Source: JADHUC01 sp964617665 (lineage in GTDB: Bacteria; Planctomycetota; Planctomycetia; Pirellulales; Pirellulaceae). Taken from it: a stretch of DNA of 24,860 nucleotides. How positions within the stretch are numbered: position 1 is the first letter of the stretch; each line of letters begins with the position of its first letter. Below are positions 1 to 6,369 of this stretch, piece after piece. A model generated the notes under the pieces. It was not told the DNA's origin. It did not search any database and saw only the letters and a program-made list of their open reading frames with translations. Location: assembly GCA_964617665.1 (NCBI GenBank), contig CAZUAH010000175.1, positions 1 to 24,860 of the forward strand, written 5' to 3'. Position numbers and translations under genes: made by a program.

Positions 1-1
1 C

Positions 2-85
2 CGGCTCACTCCGAGCGAGCCATATTTCACTGACGATACGCTTGCTGGCATGCTGAAAGAAGCCTTACTGCAATATCGCACGTGA
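2..85 (+). CDS. 3' end of an unidentified gene (partial)
   Basis: An open frame enters from the left edge and ends at a TGA at 83-85, giving a 27-residue C-terminus ending in LKEALLQYRT. The amphipathic composition and sensible codons look like the end of a real protein. Nothing in it identifies a family. It runs in the same direction as the rep gene, but a 27-bp palindrome and about 160 bp of non-coding DNA separate them, so they need not share a transcript. Confidence 0.4.
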   Translation, partial: RLTPSEPYFTDDTLAGMLKEALLQYRT

Positions 86-92
86 CCTTTTT

Positions 93-101
93 TGTGGAAA
101 A
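93..101 (-). promoter_or_regulatory. Consensus-matching DnaA box
   Basis: On the minus strand this reads TTTTCCACA, which fits the general DnaA-box consensus TTWTNCACA. It lies about 145 bp upstream of the replication initiator gene, where a DnaA site could serve replication or rep regulation. A single 9-mer match also arises by chance, so it is supportive only together with the iteron region at 1728-1813. Confidence 0.35.
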
Positions 102-149
102 CCTGACTCCCAGATTCCGGCTTCCGCTAGCCGAAATTCCCGTACTCGC

Positions 150-176
150 CGTCCACTTTCTCCGAGAAAGTGGACG
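150..176. repeat. 27-bp palindrome upstream of rep
   Basis: Thirteen-base arms (CGTCCACTTTCTC at 150-162 and its exact complement at 164-176) flank a single central C. The position, about 70 bp before the rep start, suits a rep autoregulation operator or a terminator for the upstream gene. No T-run follows. The surrounding sequence (about 110-180) also resembles dispersed non-coding repeats I recall from planctomycete genomes, so it may simply be a repeat copy. Confidence 0.6.
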
Positions 177-244
177 ACGCTGTCAAACCGATTCGCTGTC
201 AAGCAATCAATCTGCACCCGCCTGTTACACTTCCTTAACTTGAC

Positions 245-1696
245 ATGGCCCAGACCAAACAGCACAGGCAAAGCCTGCATCGAAACCGCTTTCGCGATCC
301 TGGGATCCAACGACCCGGGATTGCCCAGCTTTCGCTGCTGGAAACCGCTTTGTGGCCCCTCGACTCGTCAAGCATCGACGGGCCGTTCTACACGACGCAG
401 TACAAGTTCTCCCGGCCGGATGGAAACCGCACAACGGCCAACCTCACCATCCGCGCGCCGCTCGGTCTCCGTCAGAATGACGAGTTCTTCCTCTGGGGAC
501 TGCTTGCTCTCACCCTCGACCGGCCCGACGCCGACCACGTGTTGCTTGCGACGCCATGCTGGTGCCTGAAACGCCTGGGTATGCCCGCGGGCGGCTCGCA
601 GTATGCACTTTTCCGCCAAGCTATTGAGCGGCTCGCCACCGTCAGCTACCACAACACGCATTTCTACAATCCGCTCACGCAGACACACGAGCGCGTGACG
701 TTCTCTTTCCTCTCCACATTCTTACCGCCTGACATCGATTCACCGCGTTCGTGGCGCATCGAGTGGCAACCGTTGTTCTTCGAGATGTGCCGGGTTACCG
801 GTGGCCGGCTGTTGTTTGACCTGGACCTATATCGCAGGCTGAATCCGGCCGAACGGCGGCTGTTTCTCAAGCTCAAAGACCGCTTCTGGCGTTCCGATCG
901 CGTTTTCATGGACGTGGACGACCTGACCATTAACGGCCTGGGTTTCTCGGCCAGCCGCCCGCTCCATAAACGCAAATACGACCTCACTCAGTGCCTCAGC
1001 ACGCTGCTTGATCTCGGTATTGTTTGCCTCGGCCGCGGCCAGACCGACGTGAAGGACCTTTTCTTCAAGCGCGGCGTCGGCCGCTACACGGTAGTCTTGT
1101 ACAAGGGGCCATACTTCGAGACGCCAGCTCAGTCGTGCCCAACCCTTCGTCGATCAGAAGTGAAGGACGACCCTCTCTACGAGCCGCTATCGCAGATCGG
1201 CTTCGACGAGCGATCCATTCATCGAATCTTTCGCGACCATGCGCGAGCAAACATCCAACGGGCTCTTCGAATCACAGAGATTGCGATGCACGACAGCCCG
1301 AAGGGCTTTCCGGGATTCAAGGTCTCGCCGGCGGCGTTCTGCTACGACCTCATCAAGCACAACCGGATGCCACCGGATTGGGCGTACGAATACGAGAAGC
1401 AGCAGCGCGAACAGCAGTGGCGCGAACAGAATGCTGGGCTTCAAGCCGACGAGGTTGCCCTGCGTGAGCAGTACCGAAACGCACGGACCGCTGCACTTGA
1501 GCAATTCATTCGCGGTCCCGCCAAGGAACCCATCGACGAGGCACGACGGACATTCGAGACTCTCTATCGATCACGCGACGCAGCCAATTACCAGCAACTG
1601 GCGGCCGACGCCGCGGTGGCCAAGATCGAATCCGAATTGTTCGACTTCCCCGACTTCTCGGTTTGGACGCTCAGCAGGCACCTGACGCAGCAGTAG
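245..1696 (+). CDS. Replication initiator protein A (RPA/RepA-type)
   Basis: This 483-residue protein resembles the replication initiator protein A family of plasmids and plasmid-derived islands. The recognisable layout is an N-terminal winged-helix-like half (roughly residues 25-240) with short segments such as FFLWGLLALTL, a YALFRQAIERLATVSYHNT block and LDLYRRLNPAERRLFLKLKDRFW. A second helical half (about 250-340) follows, then a highly charged glutamine/arginine-rich tail (about 375-470). Such proteins bind iterons and open the origin. An in-frame TAA at 236-238 makes ATG 245 the first possible start; no good Shine-Dalgarno is seen. The gene is followed within 35 bp by three iterons, as expected for an iteron initiator next to its origin. 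Family assignment is by pattern recognition, so it is good but not certain. Confidence 0.75.
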   Translation: MAQTKQHRQSLHRNRFRDPGIQRPGIAQLSLLETALWPLDSSSIDGPFYTTQYKFSRPDGNRTTANLTIRAPLGLRQNDEFFLWGLLALTLDRPDADHVLLATPCWCLKRLGMPAGGSQYALFRQAIERLATVSYHNTHFYNPLTQTHERVTFSFLSTFLPPDIDSPRSWRIEWQPLFFEMCRVTGGRLLFDLDLYRRLNPAERRLFLKLKDRFWRSDRVFMDVDDLTINGLGFSASRPLHKRKYDLTQCLSTLLDLGIVCLGRGQTDVKDLFFKRGVGRYTVVLYKGPYFETPAQSCPTLRRSEVKDDPLYEPLSQIGFDERSIHRIFRDHARANIQRALRITEIAMHDSPKGFPGFKVSPAAFCYDLIKHNRMPPDWAYEYEKQQREQQWREQNAGLQADEVALREQYRNARTAALEQFIRGPAKEPIDEARRTFETLYRSRDAANYQQLAADAAVAKIESELFDFPDFSVWTLSRHLTQQ

Positions 1697-1727
1697 CTTG
1701 ACACGGTTCTTGCGCCGTGTGCTCATA

Positions 1728-1813
1728 ATCGGCAGATGCCGGATGTTTTTCGTCGCAGAACATCGGCAGACGCCGGATAGACTATCGGCAGATGCCGGAT
1801 GTTTCTTTCCACA
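1728..1813. other. Candidate iteron replication origin
   Basis: Three copies of a 17-bp element, ATCGGCAGAYGCCGGAT, lie at 1728-1744, 1762-1778 and 1784-1800. The first and third are identical over the 17 bp and continue identically into GTTT. Start-to-start distances are 34 and 22 bp. Each copy has an internal dyad (CGGCA-GA-TGCCG, with one substitution in copy 2), which suits a dimeric or two-winged initiator. A near-consensus DnaA box, CTTTCCACA (8 of 9), sits at 1805-1813, and a less GC-rich stretch follows to about 1912. The block begins 32 bp after the rep stop codon. This is the standard layout of an iteron plasmid origin. Confidence 0.65.
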
Positions 1814-1912
1814 CCATCACTCGGATTTTGGCTTTCGCAAGCCGAGAATTCCCAATCCGCTGTCGCCCCTACAAAGTTGTTCTTACAAAGAATAATGTTC
1901 AAGCAAAGGAAA

Positions 1913-1925
1913 GGGGCTTCGCCCC
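1913..1925. repeat. GC hairpin GGGGC-TTC-GCCCC
   Basis: A perfect 5-bp stem with a 3-nt loop lies downstream of the AT-richer stretch. It could be a weak terminator for rep or part of the origin fold. No T-tract follows on the plus strand. Confidence 0.35.
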
Positions 1926-2025
1926 ATGCCTGTTTGACTTTCTCTTGATGGGAAATGGCACGCGGGATGACATGTCGCCGAAGGATCAGCGACATCGAAA
2001 CAATACTCCTCAAGAGAAAAGCTCA

Positions 2026-2103
2026 TGGACGTTGGCCCGGTTGATCGATGGACGTTCGGGCGTCCAGTGTGGCGTCCAATCGGCCGGCCATCGGAGATGG
2101 ACG
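2026..2103. repeat. Cluster of five TGGACG/CGTCCA hexamers
   Basis: TGGACG occurs directly at 2026-2031, 2049-2054 and 2098-2103, and inverted (CGTCCA) at 2061-2066 and 2073-2078. Start-to-start spacing is 23, 12, 12 and 25 bp, near whole or half multiples of a helical turn. The second and third copies form a hairpin with a 6-nt loop. The pattern looks like a protein-binding array, for example an origin, partition or operator site. Confidence 0.45.
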
Positions 2104-2145
2104 CGGCCACGGCTTCAACAAGCCGACGATAACGCCTCGATGAGG

Positions 2146-2304
2146 GCACACCACTCGCAGCCTATCGTCCGCGAGCCGCCCGCTTCCGACAACGCCGAGG
2201 TTCGTTCCTCACCATCTTGGCTGCTCCAGCGGGCGGCTCGCTGCCTCCGCCCTACGGCGGCGGCGCTCGTGGTGTGCCGCACCACTCCCCGGCCCACGGC
2301 CGGG
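2146..2304. repeat. Nested inverted repeats (14-bp, 9-bp and 7-bp arms)
   Basis: Three inverted repeats stand out. A perfect 14-bp pair lies at 2171-2184 and 2228-2241 (GCGAGCCGCCCGCT and its complement). A 9-bp pair, GCACACCAC/GTGGTGTGC, lies outside it at 2146-2154 and 2269-2277. A compact hairpin CCCGGCC-CAC-GGCCGGG lies at 2288-2304. The 9-bp pair encloses the 14-bp pair, so the block could fold as one long stem structure. No protein-coding frame explains it. Confidence 0.55.
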
Positions 2305-2411
2305 ACCCAGCCGCGCAACGGCACACCGCCGCAGGCTACCGCCCGCGACTACTCTGAGTCACCACAAACCCCTCAGCGCACATCACGCCGGACGAACCGC
2401 GGTGAGGAAGC

Positions 2412-3635
2412 TCACGCTGCGTTCCAGGGCTTTGACACCGCCTCGCGAATGTTATGCCACTCCTCAAAGGAAAGGGATTCGGGCTCACGGCCGGCGAACT
2501 TGCCGCCGAAGGCGGCCGACGACCAGGCTTGCAGCACCGGACCGTGCTGCGACAGTTGCCAAACCGCGTCCTTTGCCCCCTCTTCGCCTCGCTGGTCCGT
2601 GTCGAACATCACAGTCACTTTGCCGCCGGCGAGTTGCCGAGCCCAGCGTAGGATCTTCAGCACTTGCTCGTCGGTAATCTTGTTCGACATGATGCCCACG
2701 GCCGGTATCTGCAGCGCATCCAGGCGGATCACGTCGTTCATCCCCTCGACCACCAGGATGCCGATCTCTGAGATGGTCTCGCGGTAGCCTTCCTCACGCA
2801 GACGCCGGGCCTGCTGGCCGAACAACTCAAGCCCGCGGTGGAAGTCCTTGGGGAAGCGGTGCTTGATCGGCTCTTGCTTCTCTGGCTTGTCAGCGGCCAG
2901 CCACTGGGCACGCTTGGCTTCGTAGGACGGATCACGGCCGACCCACGCCAGCACCTCGCCCCGCTGCGATTCGATCGGATAGATGAACCGTCCCCGCAGC
3001 GTGCCCTTCGCCTGCGAGGGCAGGTACGCCACCTTCCACTTCTGGCAGTGCTCCTGCGTCAAGTACGGCCGAACTCCAAGATAACGCCGCGCATCCGGCG
3101 TCATTTGGCCGGGATCCAGCGTTCCTTGCTCATGAAGGTTGACCAGTGCCCGCGCTCGTTCGTTGTCCGAATCCTTCAGCGGCACATTGACTTGCGGCTC
3201 GCTTTCGTTCTCGTCGGGTGCCGGTGCCGGCGGCGCCGTGGCGGACGTTGACCTGACAGGTTGCGGTGGCGGCGGATTGCCCCGGATGGCCTGCAAGTCG
3301 GCGACGATTTCCTTGAACTCCTGGCCTCGCAGGCGTCCGCTGGATGGTGGTTTGCGGTGCTTCATGCCCCACATCAGAGTGAGAAGGTTGCCGCGGACAC
3401 CGCAGGTGTGGCAGTAGATCGGATTCTCCGGTTTGGCCATGTTGACGACGAGGCGTCCGTAGCTTGAATCGGTTCCCGCAGCTCCACAGTCGTTGAACAT
3501 GCAATCCATGCGGACCTCGTTGCCGCTCGCATGTTCCGGCCACGGATAGCCGTAGAACGCCGCAACTTCGGCGGGTTGAGTTTCGGCGATCATCTCGTCG
3601 ACGTTTTTCACGAATCCTGGAGATCCTGGGGGCAT
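2412..3635 (-). CDS. CHC2 zinc-finger / Toprim primase-like protein
   Basis: This 407-residue protein has two primase hallmarks. An N-terminal zinc-finger-like region carries C45-x4-C50 and C75-x2-C78 and a following GNLLTLMWGM segment. A C-terminal Toprim domain (about 290-370) carries the acidic residue E297 in VVEGMND and the DxD pair D345/D347 in MFDTDQRG. A proline-rich linker occupies about 120-150. DnaG-type primases use these parts to bind single-stranded template and polymerise RNA primers. The protein is shorter than chromosomal DnaG (about 600 residues) and lacks a helicase-binding tail, as is common for plasmid, phage or ICE primases. It converges on rep across the origin block. 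A minus-strand promoter (3669-3697) supports the ATG at 3635; a GTG at codon 9 or ATG at codon 15 are alternatives. Confidence 0.8.
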   Translation of the reverse strand: MPPGSPGFVKNVDEMIAETQPAEVAAFYGYPWPEHASGNEVRMDCMFNDCGAAGTDSSYGRLVVNMAKPENPIYCHTCGVRGNLLTLMWGMKHRKPPSSGRLRGQEFKEIVADLQAIRGNPPPPQPVRSTSATAPPAPAPDENESEPQVNVPLKDSDNERARALVNLHEQGTLDPGQMTPDARRYLGVRPYLTQEHCQKWKVAYLPSQAKGTLRGRFIYPIESQRGEVLAWVGRDPSYEAKRAQWLAADKPEKQEPIKHRFPKDFHRGLELFGQQARRLREEGYRETISEIGILVVEGMNDVIRLDALQIPAVGIMSNKITDEQVLKILRWARQLAGGKVTVMFDTDQRGEEGAKDAVWQLSQHGPVLQAWSSAAFGGKFAGREPESLSFEEWHNIREAVSKPWNAA

Positions 3636-3668
3636 GCAAGCGGTAATGGAAGCGAAACAAAGGAATCT

Positions 3669-3697
3669 ATGCTACGCTGCTTTGCAGCTTATGCCAA
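3669..3697 (-). promoter_or_regulatory. Probable promoter of the primase gene
   Basis: On the minus strand TTGGCA (3697-3692) and TAGCAT (3674-3669) are separated by exactly 17 bp, a reasonable sigma-70-type pair. Transcription would start near 3662, leaving a leader of about 27 nt. A small dyad GCTGC-TTT-GCAGC (3676-3688) sits between the two boxes and could be an operator. The element overlaps the 5' end of the divergent replication-relaxation gene. Confidence 0.45.
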
Positions 3698-4566
3698 GAA
3701 GATCGCCAACGACCCTTCTCACCGAACGCGACAAGCAAGTCCTGCACGTCCTCGCTCGCGGCCCACATACGGTCGAGCAATTGCTGAAAGTGAGCAGCAC
3801 CTGGCGCGAGCCGTTCACAAGCGCCCGGTACGTGCAGAAACGAATGCAGAGGCTCAGCTCCGCCGGCTGGGTGCGTTCGTGGCGGTACGCCACGACCAGC
3901 CGAGGAGCGTTGGCGTACTACAAGCTTACACGGACCGGCTTCCGGCTATTCTCCGGACCGTACGGTGCGATCCCAACGAGATCGTTCTTCGATCCAGTCT
4001 CGATGGCCATGCAACCACACACGATGGCACTAATGGACTTCATCGTGCACACGGACCTGGCGGCATGCATGGCGGGAGTCAAGTTCCGCGGCTTCCATCG
4101 AGAGAACGCACTAAAGCTGATGGCCGGTGACGAGTCGCTGTACCCGGATTGCGCGTTTCGACTCGTGGCAGCCGACGGTCAGTGTTTCAACTTCGTGGTG
4201 GAAATCGACAATGGCACGGAGCGGCTCCGCACGCAAAAAGACGACGAGAGTTGGCAGCGGAAGATTCGCCTGTACGATCAGTACCAAGACCAGTGTCCCG
4301 AGCGATTCCGAGTGCTGATCGTCACGACGACATGCAGTAGCCGGCTGCAGCACATCCTCGACACGGCAAGGCAACAAGTTCGGAACCCTCGCCGATCGCT
4401 CTTCTACGGGGCGGCCCTACCGCAATACCTGGGCCGGGCAGACTCAGTTCACGCCTTATGTTTCCTGAATCATCGCGGCCAGCGGGTAGCCATTGTGCCT
4501 ACAGCCGAAACGAGCAGGACCTGCGCAGCACGCACGACCCAACTGGCGCCGGCGGCGGTCCGATGA
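3691..4566 (+). CDS. Replication-relaxation family protein
   Basis: From ATG 3691 the product is 291 residues. It matches my memory of the replication-relaxation family of conjugative elements. An N-terminal winged-helix region runs TLLTERDKQVLHVLARGPHT, then SARYVQKRMQRLSSAGWVRS. A central segment has YYKLTRTGFRLF. A nuclease-like beta core has YPDCAFRL and FVVEIDNGTERL, followed by lysine/tryptophan helices and RFRVLIVTTTCSSRLQHIL. The D/E-x-E-type residues and the downstream QKDDESWQRKIRLYDQY resemble a restriction-like fold. The family is linked to plasmid replication or mobilisation, but its biochemistry is not settled. In-frame ATGs at 3634 and 3649 are possible, but neither has a Shine-Dalgarno and both overlap the divergent primase promoter or start. 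The last 20 or so residues are low in family character. Confidence 0.7.
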   Translation: MPRRSPTTLLTERDKQVLHVLARGPHTVEQLLKVSSTWREPFTSARYVQKRMQRLSSAGWVRSWRYATTSRGALAYYKLTRTGFRLFSGPYGAIPTRSFFDPVSMAMQPHTMALMDFIVHTDLAACMAGVKFRGFHRENALKLMAGDESLYPDCAFRLVAADGQCFNFVVEIDNGTERLRTQKDDESWQRKIRLYDQYQDQCPERFRVLIVTTTCSSRLQHILDTARQQVRNPRRSLFYGAALPQYLGRADSVHALCFLNHRGQRVAIVPTAETSRTCAARTTQLAPAAVR

Positions 4567-4640
4567 TACGCTCAGTCTCCTGTCGGCAGGCCGAGCCGCG
4601 TCGGTAGCGAGTACCGTGACCGTGCGGCCTCGCCTCTCCG

Positions 4641-4725
4641 CCGCCAGATGCTCCTGGGACGAAACCCCGATCCGGGGTCTCTGGCGGATCCCGGCGGGTA
4701 CCCGGGATGATTGGGCAGATCGCCC
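4641..4725 (+). other. Four consecutive hairpins, candidate structured RNA
   Basis: Within 85 bases there are an 8-bp outer stem with a nested 6-bp stem, then a 7-bp stem and a 4-bp stem, all perfect and nearly back-to-back. High GC content makes some pairing likely by chance, but such density in a non-coding leader suggests a folded RNA or single-stranded DNA element. It matches no riboswitch I can name. Confidence 0.35.
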
Positions 4726-4884
4726 GATTGCATCCGCGGATTGGCAAACACGTCCGGCATCAGGCCACGGCAGGCCCCGCCCTGATCATCGCACGCACGT
4801 TGAAAGGGGCGGGTGTTCTCTCAGGCGAATCCGAATCTTCGTCGGTCCTGTTGCGCCGTGCTGCAAACTGAGGCATTCTCTCCA

Positions 4885-4908
4885 CCTTGTTCCCGTAATG
4901 GAACAAGG
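4885..4908. promoter_or_regulatory. 9-bp dyad in the DUF932 leader
   Basis: CCTTGTTCC (4885-4893) and GGAACAAGG (4900-4908) are exact complements around a 6-nt spacer. The element lies 54 bp upstream of the DUF932 start. Without a T-tract it is more like an operator for a dimeric repressor than a terminator. Confidence 0.45.
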
Positions 4909-4962
4909 AACGTCTGAGAATCGGTCTTTTACCATCACCGTTGGACGAAAGGAGAGATTGCC

Positions 4963-5991
4963 ATGTCAAATCTGACCAGGGCACACAACGAATTGTTCCG
5001 GCGCAGCCCGGACGAGCGATTCAGCTCGCTGAACGAATTGTGGCAACACTGCCAGGATGAGAAGGAGCCGTCGCGCGACCGTTGGCATCATCCGCAGAGC
5101 TTCGAGCCATTGGTGCACGACGCCAGCGTGCGTCTGGGCCTGGGGAGCGATGGCGCGTTCGCCTTGAACCACTGGAGCTTCTCGCAACTGTGCGGGTTGT
5201 GCGGGATCAGCCGCGACACGCTCAATCGCTTGTCGCCGGCGACCGCCAGCCAAGCTTTTCGCGAGACGCTGCCCAGCGGCACGAAGCCACTCCAGATGTT
5301 GACCAGCGACCACACAATCCGTTCGATCCACGGCGTGGCCTACAGCCGCCTTTGGAACGCGGACCTGCTGGCCATGATCTCGGAGTTCGCGACTGACTTC
5401 GAGCCACCCCAGAAAGGCGCCGGCGGCGCGACCGGATTGTACTGCGGCCAGCAAGACATGTTCTGCTTCCTGATCGACCCGGCCGGCTGGACGGAAATCG
5501 GCGGCCAACCGTTCGCCCCCGGCTTCTTCGTCTGGAACAGCGAAGTCGGCAAACGCTCGGTCGGCGTGCAGACTTTCTGGTTCCAGGCCGTCTGCCAGAA
5601 CCACATCGTGTGGGACGCGGTGGAAGTGGTCGAGTTCACGCGGAAGCACACGGGCAACGTTTCTGAATCCCTGTCGGAAATCCGGCGCATCATCGAGACG
5701 TTGGTCGCCAAGCGCGACGAGCGAAAAGATGGATTCGCAAAGGCGATTCAGAAGGCGATGCAGAACCGCGTGGCAACCGACTCGGACGAGGCCACGACGT
5801 TCGTGACCCAGCACGGCATCGCCCGCACATTAGTGAAGAAAGCCGTCACCACAATCGCCGAAGCCGGGAAGCCTTTCACAATATGGACGCTTGTTGACGC
5901 TCTTACGCAGTTGACCGGCGAGATTCGCAACGCGGGCGAGCGGACTGATGCGGATGAGAAGGTGGCAAAACTGTTGGCGCTGAGTGGGTAA
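4963..5991 (+). CDS. DUF932 / phage-plasmid-like protein
   Basis: This 342-residue protein has the recognisable pattern of the DUF932 (plasmid/phage-like) family. An early helix-rich part includes NHWSFSQLCGLCGISRDTLNRLSPATAS. A core follows with SIHGVAYSRLWNADLLAMI, DMFCFLIDP, FFVWNSEVGKRSVGVQTFWFQAVCQNHIVW, and a C-terminal helical tail with charged repeats (about 235-342). The family is widespread on plasmids, phages and integrative elements and has no established biochemical role. The start is well set by a strong Shine-Dalgarno, AAAGGAGA at 4948-4955. It is preceded by a folded leader and a dyad, and followed by an intrinsic terminator, so it is probably a single-gene unit. I am confident of the family and know nothing certain of its function. 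Confidence 0.85.
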   Translation: MSNLTRAHNELFRRSPDERFSSLNELWQHCQDEKEPSRDRWHHPQSFEPLVHDASVRLGLGSDGAFALNHWSFSQLCGLCGISRDTLNRLSPATASQAFRETLPSGTKPLQMLTSDHTIRSIHGVAYSRLWNADLLAMISEFATDFEPPQKGAGGATGLYCGQQDMFCFLIDPAGWTEIGGQPFAPGFFVWNSEVGKRSVGVQTFWFQAVCQNHIVWDAVEVVEFTRKHTGNVSESLSEIRRIIETLVAKRDERKDGFAKAIQKAMQNRVATDSDEATTFVTQHGIARTLVKKAVTTIAEAGKPFTIWTLVDALTQLTGEIRNAGERTDADEKVAKLLALSG

Positions 5992-6016
5992 CAGAACCCG
6001 GTCTCAGACAACAAGG

Positions 6017-6042
6017 CCCCATGCTTGAGCATGGGGTTTTTT
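6017..6042 (+). terminator. Rho-independent terminator after the DUF932 gene
   Basis: CCCCATGC (6017-6024), loop TTGA, GCATGGGG (6029-6036), then six T residues (6037-6042). The perfect 8-bp stem plus T-run begins 25 bp after the stop codon. It is the clearest terminator in the window and marks the end of the replication-module transcripts. Confidence 0.9.
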
Positions 6043-6369
6043 CCGGTAGGTCCGAGATTCGTACCCAGTGGAATGCAGGCTCACTTCGCCGACAAGGAAT
6101 AGGTTTGTGCGAAGCGACGCTCCATCAGGTGGCAACCTTGCTGCCCTGCCGAAATGTGCGAACTTTTTGCCTCAACGCCCGTCATTACTGGATGATCGAT
6201 GATCAATCTCCAATTCCTTTCCGATGCAATGTTGCGGCGAGCATCACTTTGAGGCTTTCTTGACGGATTTGTCCTTGCCCGCACGAATGCAGGCACGAAA
6301 AATTGCGCGGAACCTGACGTCGAAGGGGCATCAAGCTGTACGCCGCGTCTCAGCAACAGGAGGATCGCT
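6043..6369. other. Non-coding stretch
   Basis: About 330 bp separates the terminator from the next gene. I see no gene, no tRNA, and no convincing promoter or attachment repeat. It may hold the right border of the replication module, but no direct repeat with the left side was found by eye. Confidence 0.4.

Larger units (their letters stand above)
1697..2411. other. Non-coding rep-primase intergenic block
   Basis: This 715-bp stretch between the convergent rep and primase genes has no convincing gene. In order it contains the iterons, a hairpin GGCTT-TCGC-AAGCC (1830-1843), an AT-richer segment and a hairpin GGGGC-TTC-GCCCC (1913-1925). A cluster of TGGACG hexamers (2026-2103) and a set of long inverted repeats (2146-2304) follow. 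Overall it looks like a replication origin, perhaps with a partition or transfer site. Confidence 0.55.
4567..4962. other. Structured non-coding leader upstream of DUF932 gene
   Basis: This 396-bp gap has no convincing gene, although one rightward frame stays open. It is rich in stems. CCGCCAGA/TCTGGCGG (4641-4648, 4680-4687) encloses ACCCCG-ATC-CGGGGT (4664-4678). ATCCCGG/CCGGGAT (4688-4694, 4702-4708) follows, then GGGC-AGATC-GCCC (4713-4725). Further on is a 9-bp dyad at 4885-4908. No -35/-10 pair is convincing. Confidence 0.5.

Noticed and set aside
1728..1800. CRISPR array
   Set aside because: There are only three short repeats with unequal spacers (17 and 5 bp), and no cas genes are visible. 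The position beside rep fits iterons.
1792..2787. Long rightward open frame (331 codons)
   Set aside because: It overlaps the origin block and the primase gene on the opposite strand, lacks any motif or signal, and its composition fits a shadow of the primase frame.
4493..4975. Rightward open frame of 160 codons between the replication-relaxation and DUF932 genes
   Set aside because: It overlaps the end of one gene and the start of the next, shows no family features, and runs through the folded leader and the operator-like dyad.
4966..5814. Minus-strand frame of 282 codons
   Set aside because: It is fully antisense to the DUF932 gene, which has a strong Shine-Dalgarno and family motifs; the antisense peptide is arginine-, leucine- and alanine-rich shadow sequence.
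6043..6369. tRNA gene or attachment site at the right end of the replication module
   Set aside because: No cloverleaf or T-loop GTTCRA-type pattern was found by eye, and no direct repeat with the left end could be recognised.
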